NCBI RefSeq assembly: GCF_014529535.1
Contig: NW_023503501.1
Location: forward strand, 558,001-622,000
DNA from: Bradysia coprophila
Taxonomy: Eukaryota; Arthropoda; Insecta; Diptera; Sciaridae
Direction of reading: 5' to 3'
Length of the DNA: 64,000 nt
The position numbers were made by a program, and so were the translations under genes. The notes below the pieces were generated by a model. That model saw nothing but the letters and a program-made list of their open reading frames with translations, was not told the DNA's origin and searched no databases. Shown here piece after piece: positions 40,401 to 51,273 of the stretch (positions within the stretch are counted from its first letter, which is position 1; every line of letters starts with the position of its first letter).

Positions 40401-43287
40401 AGATTAAAGTTGCTGATCGGTGACGAGACACTCAATTGTTAGGACAGTTTGTACAACTAAGGTTCAGGTTTCTTCTGAACCCACTCGACCAATTGGCCAT
40501 TTTCTACAAGGAAAAAAAAGCTTTGCAAGACACAATGGGTGCAAATAGTGTTTTTTGACTGTTTGCACCCTGATGAAAATAGTGTATTTTAAACTATTTG
40601 CACCCCATTCGGCTTCAACCGTGAGTTTTCGGTTATTTGCAACCGGGAGAAAATATTCTCTTCGTACAGTATTCGCACTTGCAAAACAAATCAAAATATT
40701 CGCTCAATTTGTGGCAACAAGCCACAAGTATTAGAGAAGCCTTCATTGAAAGTGTCTTTAGGAAAAGTTTAGACGAGTCATGTCAGACCCTAGTCTGATA
40801 ATTGAAATTTATCATTGTAAAAGCAGACAGTGCTGCAGTATCATTGAAACATTGAAAACCCAGTCGACTTACCACATTTGTTAAATTTTGTTTTTAGTTT
40901 TGGCATGTATCATGATACAGAAAAAACCGGATGCGATGGTCGCACTGGGAAAATTGTCCATGTCATGACCCCTAGCTTTGAGGCAGATACAGTTCAAGTG
41001 TCGTGGTCTAATTGCAGCCGACGGGATATCACACACTTTTTAGAGTAAATACGAGACACATTTGTTGGTTCAAAAGATTACAAAGATATTGTTTGATTTC
41101 AGTCAAGGACTGGGAAAGTGTCTTGATGATCCACCCACAGACGAGGAATTTATTTATCCCGATCTGCCACCAGGTAGTTATTGTCCCCATTTTCGATATA
41201 AAATTCACATGATGTAATAACAACGTATCCGAACAGGAGCAATGTACAACGCTGATTTACAGTGTCGTTTACAATTCAATCAGACAAACGACAGCATTCA
41301 AGTGTGTTCCAAATTGGATGAAATATGTTCGCAACTGTGGTGTCTTGTCAACGATGTGTGCGTAACTCAATTGAGACCAGCTGCACCAGGTACCAATTGC
41401 GGGAAACATAAAGTACATTGAGCCTCCAATTATGTGGAAATAATCGTTTTAACTCAATTGTCGTTCTCTCACGCTCATTTAGTGGTGCCAACATCAACAA
41501 TGTGTTCCAATCGAAGAGCTACCGAATCCGGTAGACGGAGGCTGGGGTAATTGGAATGAATGGAGCAAATGTTCACGATCTTGCGGTGGTGGCATCTCCA
41601 TGCAAAGCAGACAATGTGATCATCCGACACCGGCGAATGGTGGTTCGTTCTGTGTCGGCGAAAGAATTCGATATAAAATTTGTAATCAGGATTTGTGTCC
41701 TGAAGACGAGCCTAGTTTTAGGTCGCAACAATGTGCCATGTATAACAATGAAACGTTCAAAGGGAAGCAATACAAGTGGCAGGCGTATTTCGATAGTCGT
41801 AAGTGTTAATTTTGAGTGCTTTTATTGAGTGAATGAGTGAGTCATTAATCGGGTGAATATTTTATAGACGATCCGTGTGAGTTGTATTGTACGGATTCGG
41901 AGGATACAGTTATAGTGCCATGGGGTGATTCAGCCGCTGACGGTACACCCTGTAATATCGGAACAAATGATATGTGCATCGCTGGTATTTGTAAGGTAGA
42001 ACAATTTCTTTGTTGTACACTTGAGCTACAGTGTTATAACTAATCGAATGTTCAGAAAGTAGGTTGTGACTGGGTCGTTGATTCGAACACTACAGAAGAT
42101 CAATGTGGAGTCTGTGGTGGTACAGGAGAAACGTGCACAACAATAAAAGTGAGTTAATTCAGAATATTTACGGGAAAGAGACGAGGTTCAAGTATGCGGT
42201 TGTAACCAATGACATCTGACATTGTTCTTCTTTTTGCGCAGGGAGAGTTCAATAAAAAGCTGAATATATCGGACGGTTACTATGAAATCACCACCATTCC
42301 GACCGGTTCGAGACATATTCTCATTGAAGAAATTTCTCCGTCAAAAAATTTCATTTCTATTGGTAAGGCTGGCAGTAATGAGACGTATCTCAATGGTGAC
42401 AGGTAGGCCAAGCAAACATATTTAGAGTGACTATAGACTCTGCAACAATTTTATTCGATTTGCAGAATTGTGTCGATGTCTGGTGAATTTATGATAGCCA
42501 AAGCGATGGGCTTATATGAAAGAGATAACGAACAAGAGAAATTGAAAATTCCCGGACCAATCAAGCACGAAATTACCGTTAATGTAAGATAAATGACATT
42601 TAAAGGTCAAATGTTATGTCAGACGATAATGCGATTCATTTCACAGATTCTAGTGCGAGGTAAGAAAAATGGTGGAATTAAGTACGAGTACACTCTGTCG
42701 GCCAATTCTACACTCGTTCCCGTATACTATTGGCAACTCGGTGAGTGGGCAGCATGTTCTGCTACATGTGGTGGAGGAAAACAACGCAGATTACCGATAT
42801 GTATTCAAGACAATAAAGGTACGTAAAGAGTTCTCAACTGTGACGTCACTCTGATGGTAGACGATTTGGTAGTCGAATTAATTTCCCACAAATATTTTCG
42901 AAGGAGTTGTTGATGAGGAAAACTGTTGGTCAAATGCGGAAGGAACACGACCCACAGAAAAGACAAGACACTGCAACGAGGATCCGTGCCCGTGTCATTG
43001 GTGGGTTGGACCCTGGCAGTTATGTCCAGTAACGTGCAAAAAGCATGGTATGCACAAAAATGGTGGAATAGTTCGAACGATTCGAAAATGTAATGTTGCC
43101 GTTCTCGTTATTAGGTCAACCCGAACCATTGAAACGACGCTCGATTATGTGTGTTGATCAAAATGAAATGGCATTACCTGATACACGATGTACAAATGAA
43201 ACGAAACCGCATGATACTGACGCATGTGGCGCAAATCTTCCGTATTGCAATTCGGACGATAATAACAGTGAAAGCAATATGATTTAA
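22437..43287 (+). CDS. ADAMTS secreted metalloprotease, complete, 18 exons, 919 aa
   Basis: Zinc metalloprotease of the ADAMTS family, which cleaves extracellular matrix proteins. Exons: 22437-22509, 30159-30327, 30400-30562, 34177-34296, 34720-35039, 35286-35387, 35523-35636, 40898-41044, 41103-41173, 41237-41412, 41483-41798, 41868-41995, 42056-42148, 42242-42402, 42466-42583, 42647-42818, 42904-43047, 43115-43287; phases fit throughout. Order: signal peptide (1-19), prodomain ([28 protein letters not shown]), furin site RTKR at 194-197, catalytic domain with HELGHNFGMYHD (zinc ligands H349, H353, H359; E350) and Met-turn VMTPS (M377), disintegrin-like and Cys-rich regions ([10 protein letters not shown]), TSP1 repeat at about 506, Cys-rich and spacer region, then two more TSP1 repeats at about 785 and 842. 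It ends soon after the third TSP1 repeat, with no PLAC or GON domain seen. The prodomain exon at 30159 is short but fits in phase on both sides. The family is certain; the subfamily is not. Confidence 0.93.
24861..25951 (-). mobile_element. 1091-bp insertion with 13-bp target duplication, probably a truncated non-LTR element
   Basis: Flanked by atgcgccggttaa at 24848-24860 and 25952-25964. Copy B lacks the insertion at the matching place. On the minus strand its end reads catctaatctaatc, a short-repeat tail typical of some LINEs. Short frames inside (25113-25370, 25399-25581) are unrecognised. Confidence 0.7.
26090..27140. repeat. Tandem array, about 146-bp unit, about 7 copies
   Basis: The landmark ttcggcctttgattacctt (with small changes) recurs with its cggc/cggt base at about 26176, 26321, 26468, 26615, 26761, 26904 and 27050, spacing 143-147 bp. 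Each unit also has cacatagggccctagtagcg and a T-rich run. Open frames inside it (for example 26327-26686) are by-products of the repeat. Confidence 0.9.
27417..27480. repeat. (GACGGACA)n microsatellite
   Basis: Pure alternation of gacggaca units inside repeat copy A. Matching tracts occur at the same place in copies B (39811-39836) and C (54880-54926). Confidence 0.95.
27702..27833. mobile_element. Hairpin-rich small element, copy 1
   Basis: Contains gtgtctaaataaacatgtgg and then a hairpin of gacggcgaaataatagca with tgctattatttcacc, ending ggtagataaa. The same unit is at 52775-52954. It interrupts the right half of the fold-back element. Confidence 0.6.
30563..34176 (+). other. ADAMTS intron 3
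   Basis: Holds the intact fold-back element 32814-33365 and a GC-richer island at about 31960-32390 with overlapping open frames on both strands and, on the minus strand, a TATATAAATAG motif near 32314. No protein family was recognised there. Confidence 0.6.
32814..33365. mobile_element. Fold-back element, 552 bp, intact
   Basis: Left arm gagagttaatacggcatcac, then tctattctgtgtcaac and atgtcgctgcaac; the right arm carries the inverted copies gttgcagcgacat, gttgacacagaataga and gatgccataatctctc. The arms are over 200 bp with a short unrelated centre. Same family as 24540-28042. Confidence 0.8.
36757..37135 (+). repeat. Dispersed repeat, copy 2
   Basis: Matches 15881-16227 almost base for base, but has about 35 extra bases (with ctcgctccgctcgcgctag) after cccaatttt, which break the short open frame carried by copy 1. 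Confidence 0.8.
38899..39968 (+). mobile_element. Repeat family with AGCCCCGTAC start and hairpin end, copy B (uninterrupted)
   Basis: About 1.07 kb from aaacgagccgtcagaacagt to ggggctaaaaa. Shares the start, the gcgcatagcgcaattacgaa block, the (GACG)n tract and the hairpin end with copy A. Best single reference copy in the window. Confidence 0.75.
40260..40510. repeat. Degenerate tandem repeat, unit about 50-60 bp, 4-5 copies
   Basis: Each unit has a form of gtttgtacaaggaa, a gcttctga-like stretch and gaaacacccaattgttaagc. Flanked by several ttgcaccc / gggtgcaaat inverted motifs (40195-40230 and 40540-40690), also seen at 56448-56462. Confidence 0.7.
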
Positions 43288-43379
43288 TGTGTTTTGCCGC
43301 CACTCCGTTTGCTACATATCTCTACTTACAGCAGCGACAAAAGAAAATTCTGATTTTAAAATTTTTATTATTTTTTTTT

Positions 43380-43385
43380 AATAAA
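43380..43385 (+). terminator. Polyadenylation signal of the ADAMTS gene
   Basis: AATAAA 93 nt after the TAA stop of the last ADAMTS exon, inside an AT-rich stretch. Confidence 0.5.
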
Positions 43386-43882
43386 ATATTTTGTTTTTGA
43401 TAAATATTCTACGCAATTTGTGTTTGATTTCCGATAAAAACAGTCGATCATCATCAACCCGAAACGCGAATGGTGCAGCGGCCAAGTGAAAGGCATCTCC
43501 ACAATAAATCGTATACGAAAGCTTTCACTATTCGTTTACATGGCAACCGAAATCAGACAGCATAAAGTTCCCGCTTTCATTATACAGATGTGAGAAATCC
43601 GGTATATTGTAAATTTCGTTCGTAATGTGAAATGAATTCTCCGAATTTTGTTTTTATTAACGGTCATACACAGAGGAAGTTTGGTGTGTTCACCAAAGCT
43701 TCTATATTCGCACGAAACTCTTTAATTTTTATTCAAAATCACATTTCCCTTTTTAAATAAGGGAGATGAGAGTAACCAAACTAGAGAAATTTTCATAAGT
43801 GTGGGGTGAGTGTGATTAGCTCAATTTTCTTCACTAAAAAGGTCATTCGAAAATGATGTTTTGTTGACGCTTCGTCTGATGA

Positions 43883-44112
43883 CAGTTCGGTGACGAAAAT
43901 GTCTATTTTCCAGAGAGATGCTAATATAACGACTGGGTCGTTTCGACGGATAGAGGGAATATGTCGAATGACAGTTGGGTTTTTGAGAGAGAATTCAATA
44001 CATTTTCTCTCAACCAATTTTAAAATCATTCGACATATTCCCTCTATCCGTCGAAACAACCCAGTCGTCAAATTAGCATCTCTCTGCTATTTTCTCCTAT
44101 TTTGTTTTGACA
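43883..44112. mobile_element. 230-bp palindromic element
   Basis: agagagatgctaat, gacgactgggt and tttcgacggatagagggaat on the left are inverted on the right as attccctctatccgtcgaaa, acccagtcgtc and attagcatctctct. Arms of about 100 bp. Confidence 0.8.
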
Positions 44113-44404
44113 GTAGAGAAAATCAGTCAAAAACACTCAAAGGGTAAAAGTGACGCAAGTCCCTGGGCATATCGCTGTAGGTGTAGGCATTCTGCACTTG
44201 TACGCAAACATTGTCAAAGCAAAAAATTAGACCGAAAAAATTCTAGAAGAAAAATTTTATACAAAAAATGTTGCGTCGCAAAGTGGCAATTTATATCCTC
44301 TATACCTTCCATCCGAAAACGGGAAAACCGCGAAATTTCGCGAATATACTTTTTACAAAAGAGTGTTTTCTCAACGTTTCAGAAGATACTCTATCCGAAT
44401 CTGC

Positions 44405-44700
44405 AATTAAAAATTTAGGAACTAATCTCGGAACACCTCACTTATATTGAAAATAACCTAAATCCATCCAAAAATCCTATGGAAGTTAAGAAGTGCCAGA
44501 GGAATCATCTCTCATCTAAAAAGTTAGGAACCAACCTTGCAACGCCTCGCTTATATCAAAAATAGCCCAAATCCATCGAAAAATCCGATGGAAGTTAGAA
44601 AGTGCCAGAGGAATCATCTCTCATCCTAACATTTAAGAACCAACCTTGGAACACATCACTCATGACGAAAATAACCCAAATCCATCAAAACACTTTTTCC
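44405..44700. repeat. Three-copy tandem repeat, about 109-117 bp
   Basis: aaatccatcnaaaaatcc recurs at about 44460, 44569 and 44686 with shared ggaagttagaaagtgccaga and ggaatcatctctcat segments. Confidence 0.8.
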
Positions 44701-44959
44701 AACATTTACCAAACATAATTCATAATTACTAGCTCAAAAAAAAATTACTTCTGACACACACGCACACACACACACAAACAACCACACCACGCTGTTATAT
44801 GGCATTGTATGGAAACTTCCGGGAGCTCCCGAAAACGCTTGCATAACCCCATTTTAAAAAATCTAATTTTGATCTAGGGCCCGAGATTGACCTATAACCA
44901 AAATATCAGGAAAATCGGAAGAAACATTTAGGAGTTGCGAAATCGCACTTTTCCATAGG

Positions 44960-44983
44960 AACTAACTAACTAACTAACTAACG
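44960..44983. repeat. (AACT)n microsatellite
   Basis: About six uninterrupted aact units. Confidence 0.85.
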
Positions 44984-46489
44984 TAGCCTATTTGAGTTAT
45001 CTGAAAATACGAAATTTTGCTTATTTTCATACAAACATCAATATTTCGAAGTTTAATATCTCGGCAAATTTTGAAGTTGCAGTAACGTGTGATAGCTCGT
45101 TGAACTCGTATGGATGCCTAGACTCCAAATATCTAAGGAGCGAGTTAAGGGGAAGAATTGACAAAGTTGCTAAAAATATGTCCTAAAAAAAATTGTAAAA
45201 CATTTTTGGTAGTGGACATGCATCACGCCCGCTTACTAACGTGCGGCCATGATAAACAGATTGATGTTTTTGTTTCCTGGTTTCACACCTCGCACATAAA
45301 AGTCCTTTTTTTAATTTTATGTTTTAATGGTACCAGCCGACCAATTTTACTAAAATCCAATATGGCGGCTTGCGGCTATTTTGTTGGGAAATTGAAAACA
45401 GTGCCGACGCTTTGCAATACTCGTTATCTTTGTTACTATAACAAAGTTTGAAAAGCCTACCTTCACTGTTTCGAGGAGCCCGATACACACTCACCGTCTC
45501 AATTAATAGAACAAACTGACAAATTAAAATGAAAAATCATATATTTAATGGTGTGTGTGACAGCTCAGTGTACAGACATAGTAAAAAAGGGATTCTAAAT
45601 GTCAAAAGTAAAGGAAGTCATTAACGTCAAAAGTAAAGCAAAGTTGACGTTTCGTTTTAGTGGTGTGTGTGATACAATTTTTCAATGAATTTCGGGTCAT
45701 AATTCCTCTATGCGATAGACCTAGTTCATAACCGTTATTTGCCTGGTTGAAAATTACAATACCTATCCAATAAAGCAAAAATCCGTTCAAACTTACTTAA
45801 CCTATTTGCAAAAGACGCCCAGAACCTGATTCACACTAAGACCTCTAACCCTCCGATCCCATGATCTGATTTTGGTAAAGTTGTTCGATCTGATTTTGTT
45901 AGAGTTGTTCCTGATAGGTGTGGCCAGAATGCTTTACTTTGAGTGCGTAAAGTAGTTTATCGTGGCAGAATTCCGCACCGCGGATATAAAAAAAAAATTA
46001 CCTCTCATATGGCACGTTTTCAACTCTATGTCTGGACTCGTCTACCATATTCGAACTTAGCCTTTGAAGCCCCCGTGTGGGTCCATTTAACTGGCTGTTT
46101 CTCCTTACGCGAACTCGACCTGTTACAAACGTGTTACTGAGCCAATAACACCCCAAGGTCTCGCAATGGAAAGTCTCAAAAAAAAAATTGAGATCGAATT
46201 CTTTTAGCATAAATAAGGATCAACGTTTTTCCTAAACGACGTTGTAATTGCGCAAAGAAGTAAAATTCTGATTCTGAGTGCATATCGGATCAGTCACACT
46301 TGAAACGTACTATTTCCAACACCGAATTACTAAACTGAGTTTTTCACAAACATTGTAAAAATACAATCAACAAACATATTTTATTAACGTTATCAGTGTT
46401 GTTCAGATAATTATTCCGTTTCTTATCTGTTTGATGTGACGTCTTTAAAGTAATAGCAACTCGATTAACATTATACTTGAATTGTATAA

Positions 46490-47970
46490 CTAACAATTAA
46501 ATCGTATTCCAGTACCCTTCAGTTGCTCATCAGTCCATTCGTCGAATTTCTTAGAGATTTCAGCAGTCATTTCCTGATTGCCTCCGATTCGACCGCGACG
46601 AATAAAGCTCCATTTGGAACCGCCCTTTTCCATTACATCCTTCATGTTGACAGAATTATTATCTTTGAAATTATCAATGTTCAGATGTTCCATCAAATCT
46701 GGAAGATCCTTGTCGCATAGTGGACGTCCGAGGAATGAAGCCAATTTTTTTAGAGAATTTTCCAAATCAATTAGCAAATCTTCATAAAACAGAAACAAAA
46801 CGTTACTGTCGTTGCGACGGTTCCATGCATCTTTTACATGTTCCAAATGCGAGCCCCAAATAACTGAAAATGAAATATGGTTGCAGTTGTGCATTCATTG
46901 GTGAAAGCTTGAATAAAAACATGCAATATGAGAAGTATAGAGCCTGAAGCTTTAATTTTTCCTCTCCCGTAAGAGGAAATTTTATTTCGTGACGGTATAC
47001 TTAGTTCGACCTAACATATTTACAGTGGACGTCAGTGAAATTCAGACTTAAATTTGCTTCAGATGTTTTTCAGCTGGTCCATCCTTGTTTACACAGATGA
47101 AATAGTTACACTCACGTGTGTGATAGCAGTAAATAGTAGAGACCTTTAAGCAGTTTTATCTAGATTTCACTAACTACCGCTGTGACGCTTGAAATGAAAT
47201 TACCAGCGTGTCTGCTTTCCGATTGTGGTCGCTACGTAATGTATAACGTTTCGTTACGCAGCGTTGAATATGCCTACCTAAGTTATCGATGAAAAAATCC
47301 GCAAATTCTTCAAAGTTGCCAGTGTAACTAAATGCAGGATTTTTGACAAAATGATAGTAGGAGACTGCGACATCTTTTGGATTCCTGGCGACGTAGACAA
47401 TTTTGCAGCCTTTCGATAGGACATCGTGAGGCATCAGCTTTATCGGAAGATGAGTTTTGATGAATCGTGGAGAAGTCATTTCAGGTAAAACATCTAAGGG
47501 TGATGGCGGAAGAAATTTTTTCAATCGCACCGTTTCATCATCGCTCGAATTTTCATCTACCATCAGCGCATTCATCCTTGAAATGAGACTTGTACAATGA
47601 ATGTTCAGTTACAAATTGCTCGTATTTACTCGAAAAATGGAAAACGAGCGCCCAGTACCGTTTCTTTCGCTGCTTCATAGTTCAGGTCGTTACATAGTAG
47701 CCACATCATTTCTTGTGTCCATGTTGTGCCTGATCGTGGATAGGTTGTAATCCAGATGTCATCTGAACGTGCTTCAAAGTTATACAATTTTTCAGCACAT
47801 TGTGAGTACTGTTTTGGCATAATCCATTTCTCGGGTCCTACTTGTAGCAAACCAGCGAAAGGTCCTTTAAAATATAACAGGACCCGTTCCTTCGATGCTT
47901 CGTCGATAGACACTATTTCAAACGGTAATTTTTTGTAATTTTTCGAACCAACTGATCCATTTAATTCCAT
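46490..47970 (-). CDS. Cytosolic sulfotransferase (SULT family), 3 exons, 337 aa
   Basis: Transfers sulfate from PAPS to small hydroxyl or amine substrates; insect members act in detoxification and hormone or ecdysteroid metabolism. Exons on the minus strand: 47970-47630, 47576-47278, 46863-46490, phase-consistent with GT..AG introns of 53 and 414 nt. Seen motifs: PAPS 5'-phosphosulfate loop TYPRSGTTW (76-84), catalytic His in SPRFIKTHLP (H156), and 3'-phosphate site ARNPKDVAVSYYHF (177-190). The C-terminal motif, usually RKGxxGDWKN, reads RRGRIGGNQEMT, so its second half is altered. There is no signal peptide, as expected for a soluble enzyme. Length is slightly above the usual 290-330 aa. 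A MITE (47021-47183) sits in intron 2. AATAAA at 46380-46385 lies about 105 nt past the stop. The substrate cannot be told from sequence. Confidence 0.92.
47021..47183. mobile_element. Small TIR element in sulfotransferase intron 2
   Basis: Left end tacagtggacgtcagtgaaa; right end tagatttcactaactaccgctgt is an imperfect inverse. Interior has aatttgcttcag and gtttttcagctg, linking it to 17900-18277. Confidence 0.6.
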
Positions 47971-48489
47971 TGTTGAACAGATACTGACTTAGATGTTAAC
48001 ATCTGAACAAACCGCTGATTTTTGTACTGTGGTTCATATCTTAACTTTGGTGATTACGCCACTGAACACATAAACAAGTAATTCCAACACAAAAACAAAG
48101 TTTGAATGGGAAATCTCATTTATTGTACTTAGTAGTTGTGTACTTAGTATATAGAATGGTTATATTTGAAGGTAACTATACTATTTATGCAACAAGTTTC
48201 GTAAGTTTCGTTAAGACGGAACTTTTTCATGCTTTTGATTTGGTGTTGTATGATAGTTATTTGTGTAACTGTCCATCAGGACTATTGACTTCAGATAATT
48301 TCACTTGATTGCTAAAATCAAATGTCCCAGGCAATATTTTACGTGAGAATCACGAGACAAATTCACATTTTTGTTTTATGGAGGACTATACCTAACCTTA
48401 GGTATAACGACCAGTTTACTGGGACCAAAAACCAAAAAACCATTCAATAGCAAAACTGTAAAATTTGTGAGCCTGGAAGTTATGTAGAA

Positions 48490-49945
48490 TCTGCACTGAA
48501 AAAAAGTTTTTCGACAATTGCTGTGTGCCGGATATTGTAACTGTATGCCTTATAATATAGGTAAGAGATCCATAATATTATGGCAACTGAGCCCATATTT
48601 GCTTGATATGGTTAATGTGCCTATAATATAAGCTCGGTACATTACGCATAATATAGCTGTATGCTTTATTATGAGGGTACAGGCCCCATATTTCAGAAGT
48701 AAAAAATATAGCTGTGTGCCCCATATTGAGCAATTGTATGGGACTCATATTCATGTGAAAGGAACAAATCTTAAAGTAAGTGCGACTAAGTCTCGTACAT
48801 ATCTTTTCTTGACTTTTTGAAGGAAATGGAGGCTAGCTCCAGCCAATGAGGTGTTTTGGTAGTTCTTTTTGTTGATTTGCGAGTCGAAGTAATTAGTATT
48901 CGTTAAAAATGAAGAACAGTTAGTGAAGTAGAAGTAAAAGTGACTGACATTCGTTAAAAATACATAAGATGACAGTTCCTAGTCGGTTCCTAGCTTTTTC
49001 TGTGAACGCGGCTTTTGAAAATCATAATCTTCGGCTTCGTTGGAAATTCTTTTGATATTTCTTTTCAAACTTTTTTTTTCGCGACTTGTTTACCACTTCA
49101 TTGTGATTGTGATTTCTTTATGCTTGCGTATCAACATTTTCTTAAACCCAAATTTTAAAAATAGAAATGTGCTAGCTTCCTTTGCAAAAAAACTGAAAAC
49201 ACTCGGTGTTCAAGATTTCGATTTGGAAGCCCAGAAAAATGATGTCAAATTTTCGGTCGTTTTTCTTTCAATTTTTAATTTTTGGTTTTCGGTTGTCCAA
49301 AAAAGACTTGAACAAATTTTGTTGGTTTTTCTTTCTTTCAAAACAATTAAGTTACCAAACATTTGGTTGTTTTTCACAATTTCGAAACAATTATGACAAC
49401 CAAAATTGTTCCATAAAATGACTAAAAATGCTGATTAGTAAATGCTAGAAAATGTAAAATATTTCATAAATTCTGTTCAAAACTTCATTGTGATCGAATA
49501 ATATAGCTACACAGTCCATATTGTAATAACAACGCTTCAAAATAAAACATGTCATAGCACAAGTAAAGTTAGCACATCAGTAGCATAGGTTTCCGTTAGT
49601 TTCTCGGGTTAAGCATCAATCGGCGCGGTTAGTACTTAGATGGGTGACCGCGAAAAACATGTAAAATAATAAAAAAAAAATATTTAAACGTCATAATATG
49701 AGTGGTGTACCCATATTATAAATCACACAGCTATATTATGTGTCTCAGGGCTATAAGAAGTAACGCTATAATATAAGTAGTACATCCATGTATATCCGGC
49801 ATACAGCCACATTATCCGGCATACAGCCTTTTTCACAACAGTTTTTCCAATATGGGGCACACAGCCTCGGCCAAAATAAAGACCGTGCTAAGTCCACTTA
49901 TGGGTACCACAGCCACATTATTTTTTTCCGTGTGTTGAATACGAA
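48490..49945. mobile_element. Fold-back-like element with subterminal repeats and a 5S-like segment
   Basis: Outer ends gcactgaaaaaaagt and (inverted) acacggaaaaaaat. Both flanks carry several copies of ctgtgtgccccatatt / ctgtatgccggata-type motifs, in opposite orientation on the two sides. About 1.45 kb, no transposase recognised. Subterminal repeats in inverted orientation suggest a Foldback or hAT-like DNA element. Confidence 0.55.
49605..49651 (+). pseudogene. 5S rRNA-like fragment
   Basis: Contains gcgcggttagtacttagatg followed by ggtgaccgc, preceded by gttaagcatc, all close to the middle of insect 5S rRNA, including the A-box region and C-box of its internal promoter. The 5' part is poorly matched and the 3' third is absent, so it is not a functional 5S gene. 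Likely a pseudogene or a 5S-derived SINE head. Confidence 0.7.
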
Positions 49946-50985
49946 AATGTGATAATTCTTTAATTTTTTTAAGAGTATTGAAGGCACACAACAATCTTTT
50001 GTTGATCACTGTGAGACCATTCGGTTATTGAGACTTATAATCGTAGTAAATAAAGAAACTCATACGCGGGCCAAAAATCCTATGCGAGACTCGTGAACTC
50101 GTGATGAAAGTGAAAAGTCTCGTTTTCGTATATTTATTGACCTAGGCTTCGTTTCGGATCAACAAAATTCACACGAAATCCGGACAAGTAGCGAAATGCT
50201 TGTGTTTTTCTCATGCAATGTTTTCTAACAAACTCGATTCGCTCGTCACATCTAATGACAAAACGAACCCTAGTAACTTGTTGCATAAATACCCGTTTTC
50301 TATCTCTGTACGAAAAGTACTCTTTATACCGGACCATATATGAAGGAGAGATATATAAGACATGTAGAACAAAAACGTTGGTTAAAACAAAGTATATAAA
50401 CACTGACGGTAATGTAAATGCTCAGTTACGCACGGAGCCCCGCTTTCAGGTGAATTCAGTTTCGTTATGCAGCTAGTGGTGAGGTGAGTTCGATTCCATA
50501 CAAACTTAGCAGGTGCGCCAACATTATTTTCTCTGATTCGCTGAGAGTTTGCATCACTTTCAGTGTTAAAATATTTTGGGCTAAAGGACCTGAGGTACAT
50601 ACCACTTATTTTGAGCTAATTGCATGTCCTACATCGCAACACCTTCGTCCCATACAATTTTGACATTCAACAAGTTGATAATCAGAGTTACCAACACAGG
50701 TTCTATTGTCAGACGAATATTCACCTTTGTCGCACTCCTTCATATCTGACCCGATCGTTAGCTTTTTTACATGCAGCTCCGGCTGTCAAAAATAATTTTT
50801 GCTGAAGCTTCACTGATCGCCCGATAGGCCGCCAACAGTTAGCCAGTCCGGACCTGAATAGATGCTACTATCCAACTTTATTATTAGTGAAAGCATTAAA
50901 TAAAGGCGGTAAATTAATTAGTGATCTATAATTACGACAGGAAATAGTAATTAGATAGTGAGCGTTCCAGTTGTAATAGTACATT

Positions 50986-51072
50986 ACTGTCTTGCTGGGA
51001 CATTTTTTGTTGAGGGGTGTGGGGAGGAATGCATTCCACACGCCTCAACAAAAAGTTTCCCAGCAAGACAGT
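50986..51072. repeat. 87-bp hairpin upstream of receptor A
   Basis: actgtcttgctggga and the inverted cccagcaagacagt; arms continue through ttttgttgagg / cctcaacaaaa. Ends about 200 bp before the receptor A start codon. Confidence 0.75.
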
Positions 51073-51273
51073 ACGGTACTTTGTTGTCTTGTGACCAGCC
51101 AATGCGAAAAACCGGTTTTGAGCAAGACAGTAATAACGTATTTTCTGGCCGCAAGACAACAAAAATAATTGTTGTGCATGTTGTTATGTGGTTAATACGT
51201 TTCCACATTCGTTTAGTATGTTCATTATTTGTCGATAAATTGAAGCATATATACACAGGCCATACTGGAAAAG

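Larger units (their letters stand above)
35637..40897 (+). other. ADAMTS intron 7 (5.3 kb)
   Basis: Splits the zinc-binding motif between HELGH-N and FGMYHD. It contains dispersed repeat copy 2 (36757-37135), repeat copy B (38899-39968) and a degenerate tandem region (40260-40510). No nested gene was recognised. Confidence 0.75.
43390..46379. other. Gene-free region between ADAMTS and sulfotransferase
   Basis: No exon recognised. Contains the 43883 palindrome, the 44405 tandem repeat, an (AACT)n tract, and at about 45200-46060 a diverged relative of repeat copies A/B (matching aatccaatatggcggc, ccaataaagcaaaaatcc and cgaacttagcct blocks). Confidence 0.6.
47990..51270. other. Gene-free region between sulfotransferase and receptor A
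   Basis: Dominated by the fold-back-like element 48490-49945. Also holds a piece (50040-50180) related to the repeat at 1240-1600, and a hairpin at 50986-51072. No supported gene. Confidence 0.6.

Noticed and set aside
41389..41412. Earlier splice donor in ADAMTS exon 10 after GCACCAG
   Set aside because: Using the later donor after CATAAA gives [10 protein letters not shown], the family sequence, and keeps phase; the earlier donor would lose a conserved Cys.
49605..49651. Functional 5S rRNA gene
   Set aside because: Only the central part matches; the 3' third and a good 5' part are missing.
50446..50520. tRNA-like gagttcgattcc segment
   Set aside because: No matching acceptor stem, D arm or anticodon arm could be drawn.
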